A DNA stretch of 64,000 bases. Source: Geomonas edaphica (GTDB lineage Bacteria > Desulfobacterota > Desulfuromonadia > Geobacterales > Geobacteraceae). Position 1 is the stretch's first letter. Each line of letters opens with the position of its first letter. The stretch covers positions 1,373,674 through 1,437,673 of the forward strand of contig NZ_SSYB01000001.1 of the NCBI RefSeq assembly GCF_004917075.1. Reading direction: 5' to 3'. Shown piece by piece: positions 57,832 through 64,000 of the stretch. A program made the translations under genes and the position numbers. The notes below the pieces were generated by a model. The model was not told where the DNA came from. It did not search any database and saw only the letters and a program-made list of their open reading frames with translations.

Positions 57832-57858
57832 GGCGTAGGGAACGCCCTTGTTTTTTTT
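57831..57858 (+). terminator. Rho-independent terminator
   Basis: AGGGCGT/ACGCCCT stem with a short loop, followed by TTG and eight T residues, directly at the stop of the Cys-rich protein gene. Confidence 0.88.
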
Positions 57859-57920
57859 GAGATTCGATCTGACCTTTACGAAAACCGGAATCTCAACAAG
57901 GTCCCCTTAGATCAGGAACT

Positions 57921-58397
57921 ATGAGGTGCTTTATGGATGTAGGTGGCTACACAACGGGCTTGGGCGGAAAACTATCAAATTTTACGCCACGTGTTTTTGT
58001 CTTAGACAATATTGAATGTGCCTGTATAGAGGGACCGCTTCAGGCATTTAAGTTTGACGATCCCGAAATGCAAAAGCGGATCTGCATGATGTCAGGCCAA
58101 GAAGCCAAGGCTATTGGCCAAACAAGAAACGAAGCATGGCAAAGCTGCCAAACACTGTGGTGGCAAGGCAAGTCGTATGATCGTTTGTCGCCGGAATATC
58201 AGCAACTACTCGACAGATTATATGAAGCAGCCTTGTTGTCAGCTGGGTTTGCCGACGATCTTTTGGCTACCGGGGATGAAGTTCTAACTCACAGCATTGG
58301 GGTGCACGATCCCAGGAAAACAGTTTTAACCGAAGAAGAGTTTTGCAGCCGCCTCATGGCGAATCGTTCTAGAATCAGAAAAACGAGAGAGGCGTAG
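57921..58397 (+). CDS. NADAR-like (YbiA-type) protein
   Basis: 158 residues. 'KLSNFTPRVFVLDNIECACI' followed by 'EGPLQAFKF' matches the NADAR start 'SNF.P..F..DG...VE...QA.KF', and 'YEAALLSAGFADDLLATGDE' the later 'M..AL..KF....L..LL.TG'. NADAR proteins act on ADP-ribose-linked substrates or nicotinamide/riboflavin intermediates. Conserved Glu after 'C-I' is present. Somewhat diverged, so activity is uncertain. No partner gene suggests the pathway. Confidence 0.68.
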   Translation: MRCFMDVGGYTTGLGGKLSNFTPRVFVLDNIECACIEGPLQAFKFDDPEMQKRICMMSGQEAKAIGQTRNEAWQSCQTLWWQGKSYDRLSPEYQQLLDRLYEAALLSAGFADDLLATGDEVLTHSIGVHDPRKTVLTEEEFCSRLMANRSRIRKTREA

Positions 58398-58634
58398 CCA
58401 ATACGCAATGACAACTAACTACGCCCCCTCCACCCCACAAGCACTTGGCTAGACGAAAAAGAGCGAAATAAAGGATACCGCCCCCAAGCCCCTCTGTTTA
58501 ATGTGGTGAAGAGTGACTGAGAGAGCAGAGGGCGCGGTGAACTCGTTTTGGGCTGGAGGAGACGTCCCCTTTGCTCTGTTGCCAAGCCGATTTACATTTG
58601 AAGAACTGATGAACTGAAGGGGTTGAGGAAGTAA

Positions 58635-59564
58635 ATGGATTCTCGCAAGGCAATAGACGGTAAAGCAATGGGGCTGATGGTTGTTCTGTGTGTGGTCTGG
58701 GGGTTACAACAGGTCGTATTCAAGGCGGCTGCACCCGATGTTACGCCGATCATGTTGGTCGCATTGCGTTCGGGAATAGCTGCAATTTTAGTGTGGCTAT
58801 TGATGCTCTTTCGGGGGGAGCGGATTTCTTTCAATGACGGTACTTGGCGCGCCGGCCTGTTGGTAGGTTTTCTGTTTGCGCTCGAATATTTGCTTCTGGG
58901 CGAAGGGTTACGCTATACGACAGCCTCACACTCGGTTGTCTTTCTGTACACCGCACCCATTTTTGCGGGCCTTGGCCTCCATTGGAAACTACCGGCAGAG
59001 CGGCTGCATTCACTCCAGTGGGCTGGAATATTGCTAGCTTTCGGCGGCATCTTCATAGCGTTTTTCTGGCGCGGCCCCCAATGGGCGAGCCCATCACTGT
59101 CAAAGATGATGTTCGGTGACTTTCTTGCCGTTCTTGCGGCAGTTTCATGGGGAGCAACGACGGTAGTGATTCGATGTTCCATCCTTGCTAAATCTCCAGT
59201 AAGCCAAACTTTGCTTTATCAATTGATTGGTGCTTTTACTTTATTAATGTTGGCGGCTATTGGTCTGGGCCAGACTAGATTCAATCCGACTCTGTTAGCT
59301 TGGGGTAGTCTTTTATTCCAGTCCGTAATCATGTCTTTTGCCAGTCTCCTGGTCTGGTTTTGGCTGCTGCGTCATTACTTAGCATCTAGACTGGGCGTCT
59401 TCTCATTTATGACACCGCTCTTTGGAGTAACATTTGGGGCGGTGTTGCTTAACGAACCTATCGAACTTAGCTTTTTGGTCGGAGCAATACTGGTTCTTGC
59501 AGGTATTGTTCTGGTAAGCGGATATGGGTGGCTCAAACAGGCATTGTTTAAAGTATCAACCTAA
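58635..59564 (+). CDS. EamA/DMT-family transporter
   Basis: 309 residues with ten hydrophobic segments in two EamA repeats; 'GGTTGAGGAAGTAA' precedes the ATG. Typical features: 'VLCVVWGLQQVVFKAAAPDV' in repeat 1 and 'GVFSFMTPLFGVTFGAVLLN', 'LVGAILVLAGIVLVSGYGW' at the end of repeat 2. These are drug/metabolite exporters of amino acids or related small compounds in the inner membrane. Substrate unknown. Confidence 0.92.
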   Translation: MDSRKAIDGKAMGLMVVLCVVWGLQQVVFKAAAPDVTPIMLVALRSGIAAILVWLLMLFRGERISFNDGTWRAGLLVGFLFALEYLLLGEGLRYTTASHSVVFLYTAPIFAGLGLHWKLPAERLHSLQWAGILLAFGGIFIAFFWRGPQWASPSLSKMMFGDFLAVLAAVSWGATTVVIRCSILAKSPVSQTLLYQLIGAFTLLMLAAIGLGQTRFNPTLLAWGSLLFQSVIMSFASLLVWFWLLRHYLASRLGVFSFMTPLFGVTFGAVLLNEPIELSFLVGAILVLAGIVLVSGYGWLKQALFKVST

Positions 59565-59588
59565 AAGATCCACGATGGTGGAAAGAAC

Positions 59589-59755
59589 GTACTTGGGTAC
59601 GTCAATGAATCATACTTTTTTCAGTGATACGGTAATGGGAAACGCATAATTTCATGGGCGTCCCTCTTTACCCCGTGCTTGGGTACGCCAATGATTCATG
59701 CGTTTCTTCCGTGATACAGTGACGGGTAACGCATAATTTCATGGGCGTCCACTTC
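59589..59755 (+). repeat. 86-bp tandem repeat after the DMT gene
   Basis: Two copies beginning 'GTACTTGGGTACG' (59589) and 'GTGCTTGGGTACG' (59675), each ending 'GCATAATTTCATGGGCGTCC'. The copies differ at roughly one base in eight. No reading frame accounts for them. Confidence 0.8.
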
Positions 59756-59798
59756 TTTTCACGATGCCCCTCATTTATGGTCCCTAAAGGAGGACGTT

Positions 59799-60257
59799 AT
59801 TAAGACTATCTCTGTCACCATTGCACTGATGCTATGTGTAGCATCTACTTTATTTGCAGCGCCCCCTGGCGATCTCAACGCTGACGGCAAGGTATCAATT
59901 ACCGAGGTGCAACAGGTAATCAATAGCTACCTTGGGTTATATGTTCAACCACCTGCAGCAGTAGTAAGCGACATCAAAATACTTTCTTTGGAACCGTTTG
60001 AAATCTTCAGAACTTCCACCACAGTGACTTTCGGAGTGAAATTTACAGCTTCAAATACTGGCGGGTCCCGTGCAAATCTGACCATTCTTTACGCTGCAAA
60101 AGCACCTGATGATACGACAATATTTGATAGGTCTCTCAACTGGGCAGTAGACCCTGACCCTGTTAAGACCTTTCAAATACAGGTCAGCTCGTTCACTTTG
60201 CCTGCAGCACAATATGATACGGCAAAGTGGATAATTACCTCGATTGCTCTTAACTGA
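59799..60257 (+). CDS. Exported protein with dockerin-like calcium motif; apparent ATT start
   Basis: 152 residues if translation starts at ATT 59799, which lies 4-5 bases after 'AAAGGAGG' and gives a normal Lys-Thr...signal peptide ending 'LFAA'. The first ATG (59829) would cut the signal in half and has no ribosome site. The mature N-terminus is 'GDLNADGKVSITEVQQVINS', one dockerin/EF-hand-type Ca-binding loop plus helix; the rest is a beta-rich domain ('TVTFGVKFTASNTGG'). A single half-dockerin is common in Geobacter-type exported proteins. Either a rare ATT start or a mutated ATG. Confidence 0.65.
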   Translation: MKTISVTIALMLCVASTLFAAPPGDLNADGKVSITEVQQVINSYLGLYVQPPAAVVSDIKILSLEPFEIFRTSTTVTFGVKFTASNTGGSRANLTILYAAKAPDDTTIFDRSLNWAVDPDPVKTFQIQVSSFTLPAAQYDTAKWIITSIALN

Positions 60258-60429
60258 TAAAGAGGGGTGTTCATGTCTCCTCAAGATCAGAACGTCTAGC
60301 AATAGAGAGGCTGACAAGGGTCTGGAGACAAATGACTTACACAACTTACCACTGCCCCTCCGCCCTGATATACCACAGGCAACAGCAACAACCAACTGGC
60401 CTGAAAAACAAGATCATAGGAGGCAATAA

Positions 60430-61161
60430 ATGCGAAAAGATGAAGTAGAAACTTTAGCGAAAGCTATAGCTCTGGCAAATGAGAACCACGATGCCTATCC
60501 TGAAAATGAACTTTCAAGTTTTTTATCTATGAAGGGAGATCTATACGACGGGAAATTAATGATAGTGGGAAGAGCAGTCAATGGCTGGAGGACTACTTGG
60601 TCCCCTGAGGGAAAAGCATCAAGCGACGCAATGAGTTTATCTAAGGAAACGTTAGAGGACGTCACCAGACTAAACAGGTGTCCGATGCTATGGGTAACCG
60701 ATATCTGGGATGGAAAGGAAAACTCCTCTAATAAGTACAAAACAAGAACATCTGCTTACTGGAGAGTAGCAAAAAAGACTGTGGAAGGACTTAATATAGC
60801 AGATGTTGGTAGCAACGATTGGCCTTCCTTCTTAGTCTGGAGCAACCTTTACAAACTTTCACACAGTGAACAGGGCAATCCGTCAGGAAAATTGCAAAAA
60901 ATTCAATTTAAAGCGTGCGCAGAGCTGTTGTTGTCAGAATTGAAAACATATAAGCCCAATAATGTTCTGATGCTTACTGGCTTGAATTGGGCCAAGCCAT
61001 TTTTGGAGGAGCTTGGGATTCAATATTCTAAGCCATCAGATACAACCTTCGTCGAAGGTGTTGCACAATTTGAGGGGACGAAAATAGTTATTGTTCAACA
61101 TCCACAAGGTAAAAAAGAAAGGTTATTAGTTGGCGAAGTGCTTTCCAAATTCGACAACTGA
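60430..61161 (+). CDS. Uracil-DNA-glycosylase-fold-like protein, unknown
   Basis: 243 residues; 'ATAGGAGGCAATAA' precedes the ATG. 'LMIVGRAVNGW' near residue 44, 'FLVWSNLYKLS' near 134 and 'KPNNVLMLTGLNWAKPFLEE' near 178, with a closing 'IVIVQHPQGK', give the strand-loop order of the UDG superfamily, including the late His-Pro. The key catalytic residues differ from classical UDGs, so base-excision activity cannot be claimed. AT-rich, next to a nuclease-like gene on the same strand (214 bases away), and thus possibly part of a defence pair. Confidence 0.55.
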   Translation: MRKDEVETLAKAIALANENHDAYPENELSSFLSMKGDLYDGKLMIVGRAVNGWRTTWSPEGKASSDAMSLSKETLEDVTRLNRCPMLWVTDIWDGKENSSNKYKTRTSAYWRVAKKTVEGLNIADVGSNDWPSFLVWSNLYKLSHSEQGNPSGKLQKIQFKACAELLLSELKTYKPNNVLMLTGLNWAKPFLEELGIQYSKPSDTTFVEGVAQFEGTKIVIVQHPQGKKERLLVGEVLSKFDN

Positions 61162-61224
61162 AATCCCGACTCAACGCAGCAGCGATCACCCCATTGTTAG
61201 GGACACAGAGGGACGTGGGGCCGA

Positions 61225-61312
61225 GGGGACGTAGGTAACATGTGTAACGAATTGTTTGGTGCATCTAAGACCGGACCCAGATTAATAAGTTACATATGTT
61301 ACCTAAGTCCCC
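61225..61312. repeat. 24-bp inverted repeat upstream of the nuclease-like gene
   Basis: Arms at 61225-61248 and 61289-61312 match at 22 of 24 positions (core AGGTAACAT / ATGTTACCT) around a 40-base AT-rich loop. The right arm is itself partly palindromic (GTTACATATGTTAC-like). It could be a promoter-region operator pair or a small mobile element. Confidence 0.75.
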
Positions 61313-61375
61313 CCCCAAACAGACGCGCTGGTGCGCCCCCCTCGCCGTTGGCAATTTGCAGAGGATACGAAAATA

Positions 61376-62809
61376 ATGAAAAGTTATCCCCCTTCTCATG
61401 TTGATCCTAGGGCTGCAGCATCTGATGACCTCCTTTCCGATGCTCCCGCTGGGTACGCCCCCCCATCCAACGAGACATTAGTCCTCTATGTCGAGCGGTA
61501 TTGGCAGTTCTATCGGGAATCTGTGGAGCAATATTTTGGAGATGTGGCAAATGCCCTGTCGTTGTATGCTTCTTACCCGTATGAGTCCACAGTAGTCAGG
61601 CTAGGCGAGAATGGGGTAATCGTCGGCCACAGGCCAGCCTCCCATCCATCCGTAAAAGTTCTTAGTATTGATGATTTTGATCCCCCTCTGGACGAAATTA
61701 ATATTTTTGATATCCAAAAGAGACTACATACCCCTTTGATGTCGTTCAACTTCAGGTACCTTGCATACGATGAAGAGGAGGCAAGGGCTGCCGGAGCTCG
61801 TGCTGCATTCGAACAGGCATTAGCAGTCTTTTGGCAAATTCTGAGTGGAAATGAATTTGAGGCGTTATGCCGAGAACTTGCTGTCGCAGAAGGAATTAAC
61901 GTGGGCGGCACCGAAGGCGATGGTCAAGAATATGATTTTTTCGGAAAAGTGTACCTTGATGAGCCTGGTAGGTTTGTACGTGAAGAGAGTTGGGGATTTC
62001 AGCTAAAGCATTATAAAATTGACCGCGCATCTGCGGCAGTCGTAAGAGAGTCCGAACAAGCATTGGAGCAGCTTCACTCACCATTTGACATTGTCTGCCT
62101 TGTAACATCCGGTGATTTAACGTCAATCGGTAAACACGTCGTAGTAAAAAGTCCACGCATAAGAGTTTGGGATCGAGCGGTGCTTAACCTCTTATTGCAC
62201 ACGCATCCAGAAATAATGCAGAAATATTTTAACCCATACGCAAAAGCTGTAGAGCAAATCCAGGCAGAGTGGGCTAACAGGGATTCCGAAAGGGTAAGAT
62301 ACGAAGCAAGGCTGAAGGCTTGCTCTTCAGGGCAGATGCATTTTCGATCATATGAAGATCTTGGAGTTGAAATTTTACAGTTTCTATTTCCAACGGATCT
62401 TGGGGAGCCCAGAGTACAGGCACGTACCGAAGATGGCGTTGAACGACGTGACGTGCTGTTTCGCAACAATAGGTTAACCCGATTCTTCAAGCGAATAGGA
62501 GATCGCTTTGATGCAGATTTTATCATCGTTGATTTTAAAAATTATGCTGATCCTATTGGTGGAGAAGTCGTAAATGATGTTGCTACATATGCCAATAAAG
62601 CTTTAGGGCGCTTCCTTATCATTGTAAGTAGAAAGGGAGGCAACGAAGGTGCTAGCGCAGCACAATTGCGGCGCTTCCGGAACGACCAACGTCTTATCCT
62701 CATCGTTTCTGATGCACAATTGATGGAGATGATCGAGAGGAAGGAATCAGGAGAATCCCCAGATGATATTCTGGAGGACCTCCTAGACGAGTTGTTAATT
62801 GCATACTAG
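61376..62809 (+). CDS. Protein with two restriction-endonuclease-like (Mrr-type) domains
   Basis: 477 residues from ATG 61376 with 'GAGGATACG' upstream. A ~130-residue N-terminal part is unfamiliar. Near 165-220 an Mrr-like core reads 'FEALCRELAVAEGINVGGTE', 'GQEYDFFG', 'SWGFQLKHYK' (E, D, Q-x-K). Near 325-450 a second core reads 'DLGVEILQFLFPTDL', 'EDGVERRDVLF', 'DFIIVDFKNYADPIGGEVVN', a D...D-F-K arrangement of PDDEXK enzymes. Both could bind divalent metal and cut DNA. Tandem nuclease folds of this kind occur in anti-phage proteins. AT-rich, so probably acquired. Confidence 0.68.
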   Translation: MKSYPPSHVDPRAAASDDLLSDAPAGYAPPSNETLVLYVERYWQFYRESVEQYFGDVANALSLYASYPYESTVVRLGENGVIVGHRPASHPSVKVLSIDDFDPPLDEINIFDIQKRLHTPLMSFNFRYLAYDEEEARAAGARAAFEQALAVFWQILSGNEFEALCRELAVAEGINVGGTEGDGQEYDFFGKVYLDEPGRFVREESWGFQLKHYKIDRASAAVVRESEQALEQLHSPFDIVCLVTSGDLTSIGKHVVVKSPRIRVWDRAVLNLLLHTHPEIMQKYFNPYAKAVEQIQAEWANRDSERVRYEARLKACSSGQMHFRSYEDLGVEILQFLFPTDLGEPRVQARTEDGVERRDVLFRNNRLTRFFKRIGDRFDADFIIVDFKNYADPIGGEVVNDVATYANKALGRFLIIVSRKGGNEGASAAQLRRFRNDQRLILIVSDAQLMEMIERKESGESPDDILEDLLDELLIAY

Positions 62810-63302
62810 GCGCCGCGGCTTAAGCTGTGTCCATCAGATGCCAATCAGCCGGTTAGACACCGCCCAAAGGCGGGGCAACCAGACGCGCCATGCGCCACAT
62901 ACCGTAAAGACCAGCTTCTATAAAGCTGCCTGCATCGGGTGGGACCCCCTTCGACTGCAGAACGCGGCATCAAAGGATGGCCCCTGAGGGACGTTGTTGA
63001 TATTTTGAGATTTGCAGAAAGAAAGTCAAAATCTCAACTCCCCCTCTCCCAATGTAGCCGCCTCGGCAGGCATGCAAAACGCGAAAAATGAGGCGCGAGA
63101 AGTTGCGGCCACAATGGGGGCCAGCCATATAATATGGACCCGCGTAGCCGGAGGTTACAGCCCCTAGTGACAGGGGGACACCCTATGAAATAATGCGTTT
63201 CTCCTTGTTGAGCACAAGAAACGCAGCACCGTCCGTTGAATGAAGCCATACGAGATACTGATACCAGCTTTTAACCGCCACCCAAAGGCAAGGAGCGCCA
63301 AC
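62810..63302. other. Intergenic stretch without a supported gene
   Basis: 493 bases with small hairpins, notably TTGAGATTT / AAATCTCAA at 63006-63037, and GC-rich tracts. The frames across it lack ribosome sites and family resemblance. A short 'GGTTAGACACC' near 62852 recalls an attC box but has no partner. Confidence 0.5.
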
Positions 63303-63788
63303 ATGGTGAGCATATATGAAATACCGGTGCAGACAGCTGGCGGAGAGACCAAGACTCTGGGCGAATACCGTGGCCAGGTCATGCTTATCGTCAACACGGC
63401 CAGCAAATGCGGCTTTACCCCACAGTACAAGGGGCTTGAAGCTCTGTACCGGAAATACGCTTCACAAGGATTCGTCGTGCTCGGTTTCCCCTGCAATCAA
63501 TTTGGCGCACAGGAGCCGGGCGACGCTGCGGAGATACAAAACTTCTGCTCGCTGAGCTATGACGTTACCTTCCCCCTTTTCGCCAAGATCGATGTCAACG
63601 GTCCTGAGGCAGCTCCGCTGTTTCAGTTCCTGAAGACGGCGGCTAAAGGGCTCCTCGGGAGCGAGGCCATAAAGTGGAATTTCACCAAGTTCCTTGTTGA
63701 CAGACACGGCAAGGTGCTGGAACGCTATGCACCAACGACCACACCGGAAAGCCTGGAAAAGGACATTGAAGCTGCCTTGCACCGATAG
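63303..63788 (+). CDS. Glutathione peroxidase family protein (Cys type)
   Basis: 161 residues from ATG 63303 behind 'CAAGGAGCGCCAAC'; a longer frame from 63240 has no such site. The peroxidatic motif is 'NTASKCGFTPQY' with Cys in place of Sec, followed by 'LGFPCNQFGAQEPGD' (the Gln and second Cys region) and 'KWNFTKFLVDRHGKV' (the Trp-Asn pair). Bacterial members mostly use thioredoxin rather than glutathione to reduce lipid and hydrogen peroxides. Cytosolic, no signal peptide. Confidence 0.93.
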   Translation: MVSIYEIPVQTAGGETKTLGEYRGQVMLIVNTASKCGFTPQYKGLEALYRKYASQGFVVLGFPCNQFGAQEPGDAAEIQNFCSLSYDVTFPLFAKIDVNGPEAAPLFQFLKTAAKGLLGSEAIKWNFTKFLVDRHGKVLERYAPTTTPESLEKDIEAALHR

Positions 63789-63856
63789 AGCGGTTACTCG
63801 ATCAACCACGCACCCTACCCCCAAGAGCGTCATTCTTGCACCACGACGCCAGCCCT

Positions 63857-64000
63857 TGTCAACGGTAATTGAAAAGTACCCCTTTTCGGTAATCGAAAAG
63901 TCCCCCCCTTGGTTATGACTGTTCGATGTGTTTAGCCAGCAGTCCAGCCTTGAGTTTCTCCTTGAGGCGGTAGCTTTCGCCCTTGATGCTGACAGAGATG
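63857..64000. mobile_element. End of an IS21-family element (continues past the window)
   Basis: Two terminal repeats 'GGTAATTGAAAAGTACCCC' (63864) and 'GGTAATCGAAAAGTCCCCC' (63888) precede the 3' end of an istB-like gene. Multiple short terminal repeats and an istB end next to them are the IS21 pattern. The outer border near 63857 is a guess. Confidence 0.65.
63913..64000 (-). CDS. IstB-like helper ATPase, C-terminal fragment at the window edge
   Basis: The minus strand gives 28 residues before TAA at 63915-63913: '...SIKGESYRLKEKLKAGLL', which matches the IstB C-terminus ('GESYRLKEK..AGLL'). IstB is the AAA+ helper of IS21 transposition. Only this end is inside the window, so integrity is unknown. 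Confidence 0.7.
   Translation of the reverse strand, partial: ISVSIKGESYRLKEKLKAGLLAKHIEQS

Noticed and set aside
62810..63302. Further attC site near 62852 (GGTTAGAC)
   Set aside because: Only one box is present; no matching RYYYAAC box with an inverted repeat was found.

Overview
The window reads as a chromosomal segment of a GC-rich, anaerobic delta-proteobacterial type organism, most like the Geobacter/Geomonas/Citrifermentans group (order Geobacterales). This is an inference from several things: very large multi-PAS hybrid histidine kinases, an HD-GYP response regulator, a cytochrome P460-like protein, many GTG/TTG starts behind strong GGAGG sites, and the style of the smpB-ssrA locus. 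No database search was possible, so family names rest on motifs read in the translated sequence.

0-31.3 kb is mostly ordinary chromosome. It opens with the 3' part of a GH15-like/DUF547 fusion gene, a mandelate-racemase-type enolase superfamily enzyme and a large FAD/Fe-S 2-hydroxyacid-dehydrogenase-like protein. A signalling block follows: a secreted histidine phosphatase, a 1731-residue phosphorelay kinase translationally coupled to an HD-GYP regulator, and later two more hybrid kinases with an SBP_bac_3 and a CHASE sensor. Between and after these lie a MoaD/ThiS-like protein, a phytoene-desaturase-like oxidoreductase, a lipase maturation factor, a PsiE-family protein, an SDR, a VOC protein, a cytochrome P460, a three-gene polar amino acid ABC transporter, a YkgJ-type Cys-cluster protein, an AraC/GyrI regulator and smpB. 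A GC-rich palindromic repeat family recurs in the intergenic spaces.

31.3-47.45 kb is a genomic island inserted in the 3' end of ssrA (tmRNA). An 18-bp piece of the tmRNA 3' end is repeated at 31608-31625 (attL) and 47435-47452 (attR). A P4-type tyrosine recombinase lies just inside attL, and a 'GGGGGTA...ACAAAATT' motif occurs at both ends. The left part carries a solute-binding protein, an integrase 3' remnant next to tRNA-3'-end-like sequences, a membrane fatty acid desaturase, an AlpA-like regulator, a DUF6036-type nucleotidyltransferase with an unknown partner behind a palindromic operator cluster, and a decayed TrwC/TraI relaxase (in-frame stop, relaxase domain deleted). The right part (about 41.1-47.1 kb) is an array of short AT-rich same-strand genes separated by attC-like sites. 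These sites have RYYYAAC and GTTRRRY ends and imperfect internal inverted repeats. It looks like an integron cassette array with no integron integrase in the window (a CALIN), carried inside the ssrA island.

47.45-64 kb is mixed. A strong terminator just outside attR is probably the original ssrA terminator displaced by the island. Then come a DUF1345 membrane protein, a SnoaL-like protein, an FN3-like protein, a 570-bp array of degenerate hairpin repeats, a chemotaxis receptor, a methyltransferase, a zinc-ribbon gene interrupted by TAG, AT-rich hypotheticals, three zinc-ribbon membrane proteins (one with two CxxCH motifs), a Cys-rich secreted protein, a NADAR-like protein, a DMT exporter, a dockerin-like protein, a UDG-like protein next to a protein with two nuclease-like domains behind a 24-bp inverted repeat, a glutathione peroxidase, and the end of an IS21-type element.
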